Positions 54,063 to 61,790 of a stretch of 64,000 nucleotides of DNA are shown one piece after another; within the stretch, counting starts at the first letter, position 1, and each line of letters opens with the position of its first letter. The stretch is from Bog-756 sp963828385 (GTDB lineage Bacteria; Actinomycetota; Acidimicrobiia; Acidimicrobiales; RAAP-2). The DNA is taken from the NCBI GenBank assembly GCA_963828385.1, contig CAWHEF010000002.1, forward strand, positions 744,001-808,000, in the 5' to 3' direction. The notes below the pieces were generated by a model that did no database searches, was not told the DNA's origin, and saw only the letters and a list, made by a program, of their open reading frames with translations. The translations under genes and the position numbers were made by a program.

Positions 54063-55435
54063 GCCCTCAGGCGAGCCGACAAACGGGAGGACCGGCGAGC
54101 CTCCGGGTGAACGGGTCCGGCTCGTCGCCCCCGCCGTCGTCCCCTGCGACGGGACGGGCCGGGTGCTTCGACCGGGAGCGGTCGAGATGATGCGGGGCAC
54201 CATCGTCGCCGTCGGGTCACCCGACGACCTGGCGACCGTTTCCCCGCCCGACGAACCGACGCGGACGGTCGCCGTCGACGGCGCACTATTGCCGGGGTTG
54301 GTCAACGCCCACTGCCACTCCCCGATGACGCTCTTCCGCGGTGTCGGCGACAGGCTCCCCGTGGAGCGATGGCTGACCGAGGTCCTCTGGCCCCGCGAAG
54401 CCCATCTGACCGAGGACGACGTCTTCTGGGGCATGACACTGGCTGCCGCCGAGCTGCTCTGTTTCGGGGTGACGACCAGCTGCGAGGCCTACTTCCACGC
54501 CGACGCCCTCGTCGATGCGGTGCGAGCGGCCGGCCTGCGCTCGATCGTGACCCCGGGGGTGCTCCAGCTTCCCGGACAGGACGGAGGGTCGGCGTGGTGG
54601 GAGCGGTCGATTGGCGAGATCGCCGACCTCCACGCCCGCCGGAACGGGGAGGCCGGCCGCATCGAGATCGGCTTCGCCCCGCACGCCCCCTACACGGTTC
54701 CCCTCGAGGGCCTGTCCGAGGTCGCTGCCGCCTGCCCGCGCGCTCGACGCGCTGTTCCACATCCATGTGGCGGAGACCGAGGACGAGATCGACCGGTTCG
54801 CCGCCGAACACGGCCGTACCGAGCCGGCGGCGCTGGCCGACGCCGGAGTGTTGGCCGGGCGGGTGCTCGCCGCCCACTGCGTCTGGCTCTCGGATGACGA
54901 CCTGTCCCTGCTGGCGGACCATGACGTCGCCGTGGCCCACTGCCCGGGGAGCAATGCCAAGTTGGCCTCGGGGATCTGCCCTCTCGCCGAGCTGCTCGAC
55001 CGGGACATCCGGGTCGGTGTCGGGACCGATGGTCCGGCTTCCAACAACAACCTCGACGTCTGGAAGGAAGCACGGCTCGCCGCCCAGCTGGCCCGGCTCC
55101 GGGAGGGACGGGCCACGGCCCTGACCGCCGAGGGCGCCCTGCAGCTCGTCACCCGGGGGGCCGGGCGGGCCCTCGGCCGACCCGACATCGGCGTGCTCGT
55201 AGAAGGGGCGCGTGCCGATCTCGTGGTCGTCGACCTGGCGTCACCGGCCATGGTCCCCATGCTCGAGGACAGCCAACTCGTGGACCATCTGGTGTGGTCG
55301 GCATCGAGCCGACTGGTCACCGACGTGTGGGTAGGTGGCGAGAAGGTGGTCGCCGATGGCCACTGTCTCACCGTCGACGTCGAGCGGGCCGGCGCCGAGG
55401 TGTCGAAGCGGGCGAGCCGGCTCGCTGCCTGTTGA
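54055..55435 (+). CDS. Amidohydrolase, SAH/MTA deaminase-like (one frameshift)
   Basis: The protein is a metal-dependent amidohydrolase resembling S-adenosylhomocysteine/5-methylthioadenosine deaminase: LLPGLVNAHCHSPMTLFRGV (metal H-x-H), GFAPHAPYTVPLEGL, then after the shift FHIHVAETEDEID, VLAAHCVWLSDDDLSLLADH, VAHCPGSNAKLASGICPLAE and VGTDGPASNNNLDVW (metal Asp). The first frame ends in nonsense after VAAAC; an extra C in the CCC at 54735-54737 explains it (corrected RALDALFHIHVAET). The 1381-nt span is one over a multiple of three, giving ~459 residues. Start GTG 54055. It probably deaminates adenosine-type methylation by-products. Confidence 0.83.
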
Positions 55436-55499
55436 GCGATCGGTGGTCCTGTCGGGTGCCGTCCCGCCGGGACGCCCGGTCCCTTCGCCGATCAGCGGG

Positions 55500-56015
55500 T
55501 CAGCGCTTGGCCGCTTCGCTCGCTGCGGCCTGGCGGTCGGCGTAGTGGGCAGCGTTGGTGGCGAACCGGCCGATGAGCCCCATGAGCACGCGCCGGAGGA
55601 CCGGTCCGGAACCGGGCACGATCGGGTCGAATGTCCCGCTCCAGGTGATCACGGTGGAGGCGCCTGCCGACCGGCACCGGACGTCCGCTCGGTAGTTCCG
55701 CACGGGGAACCCCTTGATGATCACGTAGGCCAGATGGTGGGGCGGCTCCCACGCCACGACCTCCTCGGTCGACCCCACTCCGAACCTCGTGAAGCGGCGC
55801 AGCGCCCCCACTCCATCGGGCGGCGGATCTCCCTCGCGCAGCAGGTCGCTCCGGTCGAGGAAGGACCACTCCTTCCAGCGACGGGCTTCTCCGAGCAGGG
55901 ACCACACTGCTTCGACCGGTGCCGACGATCGGGCCGTGACGGTGTACGAGCATCGCCCTTGCGGTGCTCCACCGCCGTTGGCCCGGTCGCCGTCGTCGGC
56001 CGCCATCGCCGTCAC
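55500..56015 (-). CDS. SRPBCC-family protein (polyketide cyclase/START-like fold)
   Basis: The ~171-residue protein has the SRPBCC helix-grip sequence pattern: YTVTARSSAPVEAVWSLLGE, WKEWSFLDRSDLLREGDPP, RRFTRFGVGSTEEVVAWEPP, HHLAYVIIKGFPVRNYRADV and STVITWSGTFDPIVPGSG, then a C-terminal helix. These proteins bind hydrophobic ligands; no enzymatic residues are evident. Start is GTG 56015, overlapping the upstream SRPBCC gene's stop (GTGA), or ATG 56006. Confidence 0.78.
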   Translation of the reverse strand: MTAMAADDGDRANGGGAPQGRCSYTVTARSSAPVEAVWSLLGEARRWKEWSFLDRSDLLREGDPPPDGVGALRRFTRFGVGSTEEVVAWEPPHHLAYVIIKGFPVRNYRADVRCRSAGASTVITWSGTFDPIVPGSGPVLRRVLMGLIGRFATNAAHYADRQAAASEAAKR

Positions 56016-56395
56016 TGCTCGAGATGTGATCTCAACGCGTCGAGCGCCTGCTGGTAGATGCCGGCCATGAGGCCGGCCATGTCGTCGGGAGTGGCGTCGA
56101 CCACCCAGGTGACGTGGGCCCCGTTTCCGTCCGGTGTGACCGTCACCACCGCCTGGTGGCTCTCGACGGGCGCCCCGTCGACGATGGCGTAGGTGAGCGC
56201 CCGGCTCCCCTCGTCCCGGCTCACCAACCGCTCGGTGATGGTCATCCCCATCGTCTCGATGATGCGGTCGGACCCATCGACCCGACAGGAGTCCATGCCG
56301 GGCATCCACGAGGCGATGCCGCCGAAGTCGCCGACCACCGCCCACACGTCCTCAGCGGGCTTGTCGATCGTGGTCGCTGCTTCTCCTCGTGCCAT
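56012..56395 (-). CDS. Second SRPBCC-family protein
   Basis: A ~127-residue SRPBCC/polyketide-cyclase-like protein beginning MARGEAATTIDKPAEDVWAV, with VGDFGGIASWMPGMDSCRVD, RIIETMGMTITERLVSRDEG, ALTYAIVDGAPVESHQAVVT and a C-terminal helix DDMAGLMAGIYQQALDALRS. ATG 56395 has a GGAG site 7 nt upstream; longer frames add Pro-rich, unsupported sequence. It overlaps the next SRPBCC gene, so the two are co-expressed and may form a pair. Ligand unknown. Confidence 0.78.
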   Translation of the reverse strand: MARGEAATTIDKPAEDVWAVVGDFGGIASWMPGMDSCRVDGSDRIIETMGMTITERLVSRDEGSRALTYAIVDGAPVESHQAVVTVTPDGNGAHVTWVVDATPDDMAGLMAGIYQQALDALRSHLEQ

Positions 56396-56509
56396 CGTGT
56401 CTCCGTGAGGTCGGGCGCCCGGTGGCGCGGTGGTTGCCAGATGGTAGGCGTCCCCGTCGGGCGGTTCCACCTCCGGCACCGGTTGCGCCGGTCACATCGG
56501 TCCTACCGG

Positions 56510-56890
56510 TTACGTCGCGCCCAGTGCGAAGGGGGAATCGACTGCGTACAGCCAGCCCCGGTCGCGCTGGCGGCGAGCCACCTCCGCGCTCGATCCCCCG
56601 ACCGATTTCCTCGCCACCCACGAACACGTCCACGACGCCGACAAGAGGGCCAGATCGTCACGTTCGACGACAAAACGCGTCAGTGACTCGAGAGTTCCTC
56701 CGGTCTCGAGGAAGGCCGACCACTGCTCCCGGATCGAGAACCGCCCCACTTCCGCGCGGCTTTCCTCGACGCCCGGGTCCGTGGTTATCAGGACAGCGCC
56801 GGCTTCGTAGAGGGAACAGAGGCGGTCGAGATCGCCTGAAGAGAACGCGTCGTCGGTGGCGCCGTGCAGCTCGCCCGGTCGTGTGATCAC
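56510..56890 (-). CDS. SnoaL/NTF2-like (ketosteroid-isomerase fold) protein
   Basis: The 126-residue product matches the NTF2-like cone fold: GATDDAFSSGDLDRLCSLYE, AGAVLITTDPGVEESRAEVG, FSIREQWSAFLETGG and VERDDLALLSASWTCSW followed by a final strand. Such proteins isomerise, hydrate or bind small polycyclic molecules, or have no activity. Start GTG 56890 overlaps the diiron oxygenase-like gene (GTGA), so it belongs to that operon. No catalytic Asp/Tyr pair can be assigned. Confidence 0.72.
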   Translation of the reverse strand: MITRPGELHGATDDAFSSGDLDRLCSLYEAGAVLITTDPGVEESRAEVGRFSIREQWSAFLETGGTLESLTRFVVERDDLALLSASWTCSWVARKSVGGSSAEVARRQRDRGWLYAVDSPFALGAT

Positions 56891-57900
56891 GCGACGCCGA
56901 GCCGGCGCCAGAGGTGGCGGTACAGGCCCGCCGTGAGGCCGAGCTCATCGCACAGGGACCGCACCTTGGTCAATGATTCGATGACGGCGGCCCGGTGATC
57001 GGGGTTCTTGCCGTAGGCGGCTGCCACCACCTCCGAGGGCACGTGGTAGTGCTCGATGAGTTGGCTCGGCGGCTTCAGCATCATGGTCGCCATCTCGGCG
57101 AGGATGAACGGGGTGGCGATGGAGAGGATCGCCCGCTTCACCCGACCGAGCCCGGGCACCCTCCGCCGCAGATAGGCATTGGCGAAGGAGAGGTGCCTTG
57201 CCTCCTCGGTCACGTGGATGCGCATGATGCGCTCGAGCAGCGGATGGAGCTCGGCATCGCCGCGCAGCTGTTGGCGCTGCACGTGGTCGATGGGCCCTTC
57301 ACCGCCGAGGACGAAGAGGAAGAACAGCTCGGGGAACCGGCGGCCGAGGGTCACGATCCTGCGGGTGGCCCGACGGTCGGCCGGCCGAAGGCCCGGAGCG
57401 TCGAACCCGGTGCGATTGACGAACTCCTGGAACATCAGCGAGTGCTGCGCCTCCTCGATGACCTCGTGGTAGGCGTAGCGGAACTCCGGTGACTGGTTCG
57501 GCAGCTCGAAGGCGAACTCGAGCAGGCCTCGCTTGAGGACGCTCTCGAAGATGGCGCCCATCTTCATCTTGGACGCCACCAGCTCGCAGCCGAAACGGGC
57601 GCGCACATCGGCCGGCTGCGCTGCGTACCATTCGGTTGCGGCGAGAGGCTCGGTCGCCGGCAGCTCCCAGCGGGGGTCGGTCGGGTCGAGCGCCAGCTCG
57701 TCACCGTCCCAGTCGATGTCGGCGTAGGCGTCGGAATGCCGGGTGACGGACAAGCGGTTGAGGCGCCCGAGGAGCGTCTCCCAGGAACGGTCGTACTCGC
57801 TCGTCGTTGCGCCCGGCTCGTCGCCGGGGGAACCTCCCGCATCGACCACCTGTTCGTCGGGTTGGCCGGGCAGTCCAGGTTCGGTGGCTGTCGTGGTCAT
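56887..57900 (-). CDS. AurF-like diiron N-oxygenase-family protein
   Basis: The 337-residue helical protein has two E-x-x-H-type iron motifs, HEVIEEAQHSLMFQEF (about 145-160) and IHVTEEARHLSFANAY (about 228-243), and an upstream Glu in FGCELVASKMKMGAIFES. This arrangement is that of the AurF/p-aminobenzoate N-oxygenase family. AurF oxidises aryl amines to nitro groups; relatives have other substrates, so the reaction is not assigned. ATG 57900 overlaps the TetR stop (ATGA), and its stop overlaps the SnoaL-like gene. Confidence 0.83.
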   Translation of the reverse strand: MTTTATEPGLPGQPDEQVVDAGGSPGDEPGATTSEYDRSWETLLGRLNRLSVTRHSDAYADIDWDGDELALDPTDPRWELPATEPLAATEWYAAQPADVRARFGCELVASKMKMGAIFESVLKRGLLEFAFELPNQSPEFRYAYHEVIEEAQHSLMFQEFVNRTGFDAPGLRPADRRATRRIVTLGRRFPELFFLFVLGGEGPIDHVQRQQLRGDAELHPLLERIMRIHVTEEARHLSFANAYLRRRVPGLGRVKRAILSIATPFILAEMATMMLKPPSQLIEHYHVPSEVVAAAYGKNPDHRAAVIESLTKVRSLCDELGLTAGLYRHLWRRLGVA

Positions 57901-58580
57901 CGCATGTTCTCCGTTCCGATTCCGGTTTCGAGTGCAGCGCGCACCATTGACGTGAACGCGTGACGGACCTTGGCATCGGGCAGAGGACGGACCCCCTCCA
58001 CCATGTTGGTGAGCGCCAAGCCGCCGAGGACCGAGAAGACGGTCGGCAGACCGACCTCGCGGAACATGGGATTGGCGAACGCCTCGTGCCCGGCGAACAG
58101 ATCGGCGAAGACCGTCTCGGCCGCTTCCAGGAACTCCCATTCGACGCGGGCCATGGACACTCTCAGCTCGGGGTCCGTCCGCGCCCCGACCCACAGCTCG
58201 ACCCATGCCACGAACGCGTCCCCGCAGAAGATCGACCACAGGGCGTCGACCGACGACTCGATCAGGTCGTCCGCGGGATCGAGGGAGTCCATGGCGTCCT
58301 GGAACTCACCGATGCGCAGGTGCATGACGTGGCCGACTGCGGCGGCGAGAAGGTCGGCCTTGGTCGGAAAGTGGTGGACCAGGGCACCGAGTGAGACGCC
58401 CGCCCGCTGGGCGACGGCAGTCGTCGTCGTGCGGGACAGACCGTCTTCGACGAGGCACTGGACCGTTGCGTCGAGCAGCGCCGCCTGTGTCGCTCTCGAC
58501 CGATCCTGCTGGCTCCTCCTCGGGCGAGACCCCGAGATGGAGCGATTGTGAGTGTTCGTGCTCGCGTGCGCCAGTGCCAC
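57897..58580 (-). CDS. TetR-family regulator of the diiron-protein operon
   Basis: The ~227-residue protein has a TetR N-terminal helix-turn-helix (RATQAALLDATVQCLVEDGL, SRTTTTAVAQRAGVSLGALV then HHFPTKADLLAAAV) and a C-terminal ligand domain (ALWSIFCGDAFVAWVELWVG). GTG 58580 is the only suitable start in this region. It opens an operon with an AurF-like and a SnoaL-like gene and faces a thioesterase gene across an AT-rich promoter island, which it probably controls. Confidence 0.83.
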   Translation of the reverse strand: MALAHASTNTHNRSISGSRPRRSQQDRSRATQAALLDATVQCLVEDGLSRTTTTAVAQRAGVSLGALVHHFPTKADLLAAAVGHVMHLRIGEFQDAMDSLDPADDLIESSVDALWSIFCGDAFVAWVELWVGARTDPELRVSMARVEWEFLEAAETVFADLFAGHEAFANPMFREVGLPTVFSVLGGLALTNMVEGVRPLPDAKVRHAFTSMVRAALETGIGTENMR

Positions 58581-58721
58581 CTTTGCACTCTGGCAGAAAA
58601 ACAAAAAACAATCAAGGTTTCTTGTTTCTAAGTTTTCAATTTGATCCGCCGAGTTCCCAAATTGACCTTGCACGCTGGGGTCCCTGTCCACTGGCGGACC
58701 ACCCCCGGCTAGCGTCACGCC
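58581..58721. promoter_or_regulatory. AT-rich divergent promoter island with AAACAA/TTGTTT inverted repeat
   Basis: About 58595-58655 is strikingly AT-rich for this genome (runs of A and T), between the divergent TetR and thioesterase genes. AAACAA (58606-58611) and TTGTTT (58622-58627) form an inverted repeat suited to a dimeric repressor. It probably contains both promoters and the TetR operator. Confidence 0.6.
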
Positions 58722-59537
58722 ATGCCCAGCCAGCCCATCGGGCGAACCTCCGGGACGATCACGCTGTTCGAACCGGACGGGGAGCGCCTCGTCCCCACCG
58801 AGTTCGCCCGTGGACCGTGGTCGAAAGACGCCCTCCACGGTGGACCGGTGGCGGCCCTCGCCGCCCGGGAAGCGGAGCGCCTCGGGCGCCCGGACCTACG
58901 CCCGGTGCGGATTACGCTCGAGATGCTTCGCCCGGTGCCGGTCGCTCCCTTGGACGTGCGCAGCGCGGTGGTTCGGCCCGGGCGCAAGGTGCAGCTCACC
59001 GATACCGTCGTCGAGACCGGTGGCATCGAGGTGGCGTGGTCCCGTGCCTTGTTCATCAACGTATCCGGTGACGCCCCCGCACCGTCGCCCACCGTGCCCG
59101 AGGACGAAGCACCCGCCCCTCCGCAGGCCGGCCGCGTCCTGCGCTCCCCGGTCGGTGGCTACCGCGCTTACCACAACGAGGGCGTGGAGATGCGCTTCGT
59201 CCGGGGCGGCTTCGACAGCCCCGGGCCGGCGACGGTGTGGATGCGGCTCGCCGGCGCCGTCGTCGCCGGCGAGGAGCCCACACCCCTCCAGCGGGTGGCG
59301 GCCGTGGCCGACTTCGGCAATGGCGTGGCCGCCGAGCTCGACTTCGCCTCCAGCATCTTCATCAATCCCGACCTCACCGTGTCGGTCCACAGGCCACCCG
59401 TCGGCGAGTGGGTGTGCCTCGACGCCCGGACCCGTTTCGGGGTGCCCGGCGTTGGTGCCGCCGAGTCGGCGCTTTGGGACGAACAGGGCCGGATCGGGCG
59501 GGCGGTGCAGAGCCTCGTGGTGGAAACCGGGAGGTGA
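58722..59537 (+). CDS. TesB-like acyl-CoA thioesterase-family protein
   Basis: The 271-residue protein has a double hot-dog layout: first repeat EFARGPWSKDALHGGPVAAL and PVRITLEMLRPVPVAPLDV, second repeat YHNEGVEMRFVRGGF, VWMRLAGAVVAGEEPTPLQ, RVAAVADFGNGVAAELDF and FINPDLTVSVHRPPVGEW. Members hydrolyse acyl-CoAs or serve as hot-dog fold binding proteins. It ends in a GTGA overlap with the acyl-CoA synthetase gene, so the pair probably acts on the same acyl group. Confidence 0.84.
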   Translation: MPSQPIGRTSGTITLFEPDGERLVPTEFARGPWSKDALHGGPVAALAAREAERLGRPDLRPVRITLEMLRPVPVAPLDVRSAVVRPGRKVQLTDTVVETGGIEVAWSRALFINVSGDAPAPSPTVPEDEAPAPPQAGRVLRSPVGGYRAYHNEGVEMRFVRGGFDSPGPATVWMRLAGAVVAGEEPTPLQRVAAVADFGNGVAAELDFASSIFINPDLTVSVHRPPVGEWVCLDARTRFGVPGVGAAESALWDEQGRIGRAVQSLVVETGR

Positions 59538-61249
59538 TGCACCCGGAAGGGACTGCGTACCCGGAAGGGACTGCGTACCCGGAAGGGACGGTGGCGTCGT
59601 TGCTGGCGGCGCGGGGGACAGACGACCGTCCCGGGCTGCTGTTCGAGGACGATCGGTGGAGCTGGCGGGAGGTGGTCCGGGCCAGCGCCATCCGGGGGCG
59701 GTGGATCGAGCGGCATGCTACCGGCCGCGCCCTCCATATCGGTGTCCTGCTCGGCAATGTGCCCGAGTACCTGTTCTGGCTGGGCGGGGCGGCGATGGCC
59801 GGCGCCGTGGTCGTCGGCATCAATCCGACCCGTCGCGGCGAGGCTCTCGCCGGCGACGTCCGGAGGACCGACTGCGAGGTCATCGTGACCGACGCCGAGG
59901 GGGCATCGTTGTTCGCAGGGCTCGATCTCGGGATCCAACCGGGAGGGACGCTCCGGGTCGATGGGGACGACTATGCCCGGCAGCTGGAAGAGGCGGCAGG
60001 CTCAACCCCGGACCGGCCCGGCGGGACCGGCACGCGGCCGGACGATCTGTACCTCCTGCTGTTCACGTCGGGCACGACCGGGAGCCCGAAGGCGGTGCGG
60101 TGCACCCAGGGACGTTTGGCGTCGATCGGTGCCGTGGCCGCCGAGGCCTATGGGTACCGGCAGGACGACGTGGCCTACTGCACGATGCCGCTCTTCCACG
60201 GCAACGCCCTCATGGCGCTGTGGGCGCCCACCCTAGTGGCGGGGGGCACCGTGGCCCTGGCCCGGAGGTTCTCGGCTTCGGGGTTCGTCGACGACGTCCG
60301 TCGCTACCGGGCCACGACGTTCACCTACGTGGGCAAGGCGTTGGCCTACGTGCTGGCCACCGAGCCCAGGGACGACGACAGGTCGTGCACCCTGCGAAGG
60401 GGATTCGGCACGGAGGGATCGGTTGCCGACGTCGCCGCCTTCGAGCGGCGGTTCGGGTGCACGCTGGCCGAGGGGTACGGCTCGAGCGAAGGCGGGATCG
60501 CCATCAACCGGACACCCGAAACCCCGCCGGGTTCGCTCGGTCTCGCCCCGCCGGAGGTGGTCGTGGCCGATCCGGACACCCTCGCCGAATGCTCGCCGGC
60601 CGTCTTCGACCGATCGGGCAGGCTGACGAATGCCGACGACTGCGTCGGCGAGATCGTGAACCGGGCAGGACCGGGCCGCTTCGAGGGGTACTACGACGAC
60701 CCCGAGGCCACGGCGGTCCGGACGCGCAACGGCTGGTACTGGAGCGGCGACCTCGCCTACCGGGACGAGCGGGGCTTCTTCTACTTCGCTGGTCGCAGAG
60801 GCGACTGGCTCCGCGTGGACTCGGAGAACCTGACCGCCGGCCCCGTCGAGCGGGTCCTCGTCCGCTATGACCAGGCTGCCGGCGTGGCCGTCTATCCGGT
60901 GCCGGACCCCCGCTCCGGCGACCAGGTCATGGCGGCGGTCGAGCTCCTCCCGGGCCAGGTCTTCGATCCGGAAGCCTTCACGGCCTTCCTCTCGGCTCAG
61001 CACGATCTCGGTACCAAGTGGGTCCCCTCGTTCGTCCGGATCGCACGCTCGCTGCCCCAGACTCCGAGTGGTCGGATCAGAAAGGGCCCGCTGCGGTCCG
61101 AGGGGTGGTGGGCCGGCCCGGATCCTGTCTTCGCGAGGGTGGGGAGGAGCAGCGCGTACGCACCGCTCGAACCGGCTCGGCGCCGCCAACTGGAGGCCGA
61201 AGCGGAGCGGCACGGCCGTGCCCACCTGGTGACGGACACCGAGGCCTAG
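59534..61249 (+). CDS. Acyl-CoA synthetase (AMP-binding, FadD/FATP type)
   Basis: The enzyme (up to 571 residues) activates a carboxylic acid as acyl-AMP and acyl-CoA. It shows LLLFTSGTTGSPKAVRCTQG (P-loop), TMPLFHGNALMALWAP, GYGSSEGGIAINRTPETPPG, the ATP-binding GWYWSGDLAYRDERGFFYFA and RIRKGPLRSEGWW near the C-terminus (the Lys motif). GTG 59534, GTG 59591 and ATG 59537 are possible starts: the first ~17 residues are a PEGTAY repeat, so GTG 59591, preceded by GGAAGGGA, may be the real start. Confidence 0.88.
   Translation: MMHPEGTAYPEGTAYPEGTVASLLAARGTDDRPGLLFEDDRWSWREVVRASAIRGRWIERHATGRALHIGVLLGNVPEYLFWLGGAAMAGAVVVGINPTRRGEALAGDVRRTDCEVIVTDAEGASLFAGLDLGIQPGGTLRVDGDDYARQLEEAAGSTPDRPGGTGTRPDDLYLLLFTSGTTGSPKAVRCTQGRLASIGAVAAEAYGYRQDDVAYCTMPLFHGNALMALWAPTLVAGGTVALARRFSASGFVDDVRRYRATTFTYVGKALAYVLATEPRDDDRSCTLRRGFGTEGSVADVAAFERRFGCTLAEGYGSSEGGIAINRTPETPPGSLGLAPPEVVVADPDTLAECSPAVFDRSGRLTNADDCVGEIVNRAGPGRFEGYYDDPEATAVRTRNGWYWSGDLAYRDERGFFYFAGRRGDWLRVDSENLTAGPVERVLVRYDQAAGVAVYPVPDPRSGDQVMAAVELLPGQVFDPEAFTAFLSAQHDLGTKWVPSFVRIARSLPQTPSGRIRKGPLRSEGWWAGPDPVFARVGRSSAYAPLEPARRRQLEAEAERHGRAHLVTDTEA
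59542..59589 (+). repeat. 18-bp tandem repeat at the start of the acyl-CoA synthetase gene
   Basis: CCCGGAAGGGACTGCGTA occurs twice in full and a third time in part. If translated it gives PEGTAY repeats; each unit also contains GGAAGGGA, a ribosome-binding-like sequence, the last of which lies in front of GTG 59591. Confidence 0.85.
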
Positions 61250-61264
61250 CTTCCCGGGTCCCGC

Positions 61265-61720
61265 TCAGCGCGACCGCCACGCCTCGGGATCGACCGTCAT
61301 CGCCTTCACCGATGGCGGGAGCTCGCCCGACACGATGTCGGCGATCGTCACCTCTTCGAGCACGGATCGCAGTCCGGCCCGAACCGCCACCCACACGTCC
61401 TGGAGGTGCTCGGCGTCCCCTTCGTAGCTGGCGGCTTCGGGTCGCAGGCCCCGCACCTCGGCGAGGGGTCCGTCCAGTGGGCGCATGACCTGGGCCACGG
61501 TGATCGATGAAGCCGGGCGGGACAGGCGGTACCCGCCCTCGGCGCCACGCTGGCTCACGAGCAGGGACGCCCGGCGCAGGTCGTTCAGGATGCTCTCGAG
61601 GAACTTCGGCGGTAGGTTCTGGGAGCGAGCGAGGGCTTCGGCAGTCTGCGGCTCGCCTTTGGCGCCGGCGAGCGTGCAGAGCGCCCGCACGGCGTAGTCC
61701 ACCTTTGCCGAGATGTACAC
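61265..61720 (-). CDS. Rrf2-family transcriptional regulator
   Basis: The 151-residue protein has an Rrf2 winged helix (MYISAKVDYAVRALCTLAGA, EALARSQNLPPKFLESILND and LRRASLLVSQRGAEGGYRLS). The Cys triad of IscR-type Fe-S members is absent, as in CymR-like regulators, which control sulfur metabolism. It lies 70 bp downstream of the sulfate transporter genes on the same strand, so a role in sulfate or cysteine control is plausible. Confidence 0.85.
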   Translation of the reverse strand: MYISAKVDYAVRALCTLAGAKGEPQTAEALARSQNLPPKFLESILNDLRRASLLVSQRGAEGGYRLSRPASSITVAQVMRPLDGPLAEVRGLRPEAASYEGDAEHLQDVWVAVRAGLRSVLEEVTIADIVSGELPPSVKAMTVDPEAWRSR

Positions 61721-61790
61721 GGAAGGATTCTGGCAGAGGATGGCACTGTCTCCTCATCCTTTCGCGATCCCGGTCCTCCGGACGGAGGTC

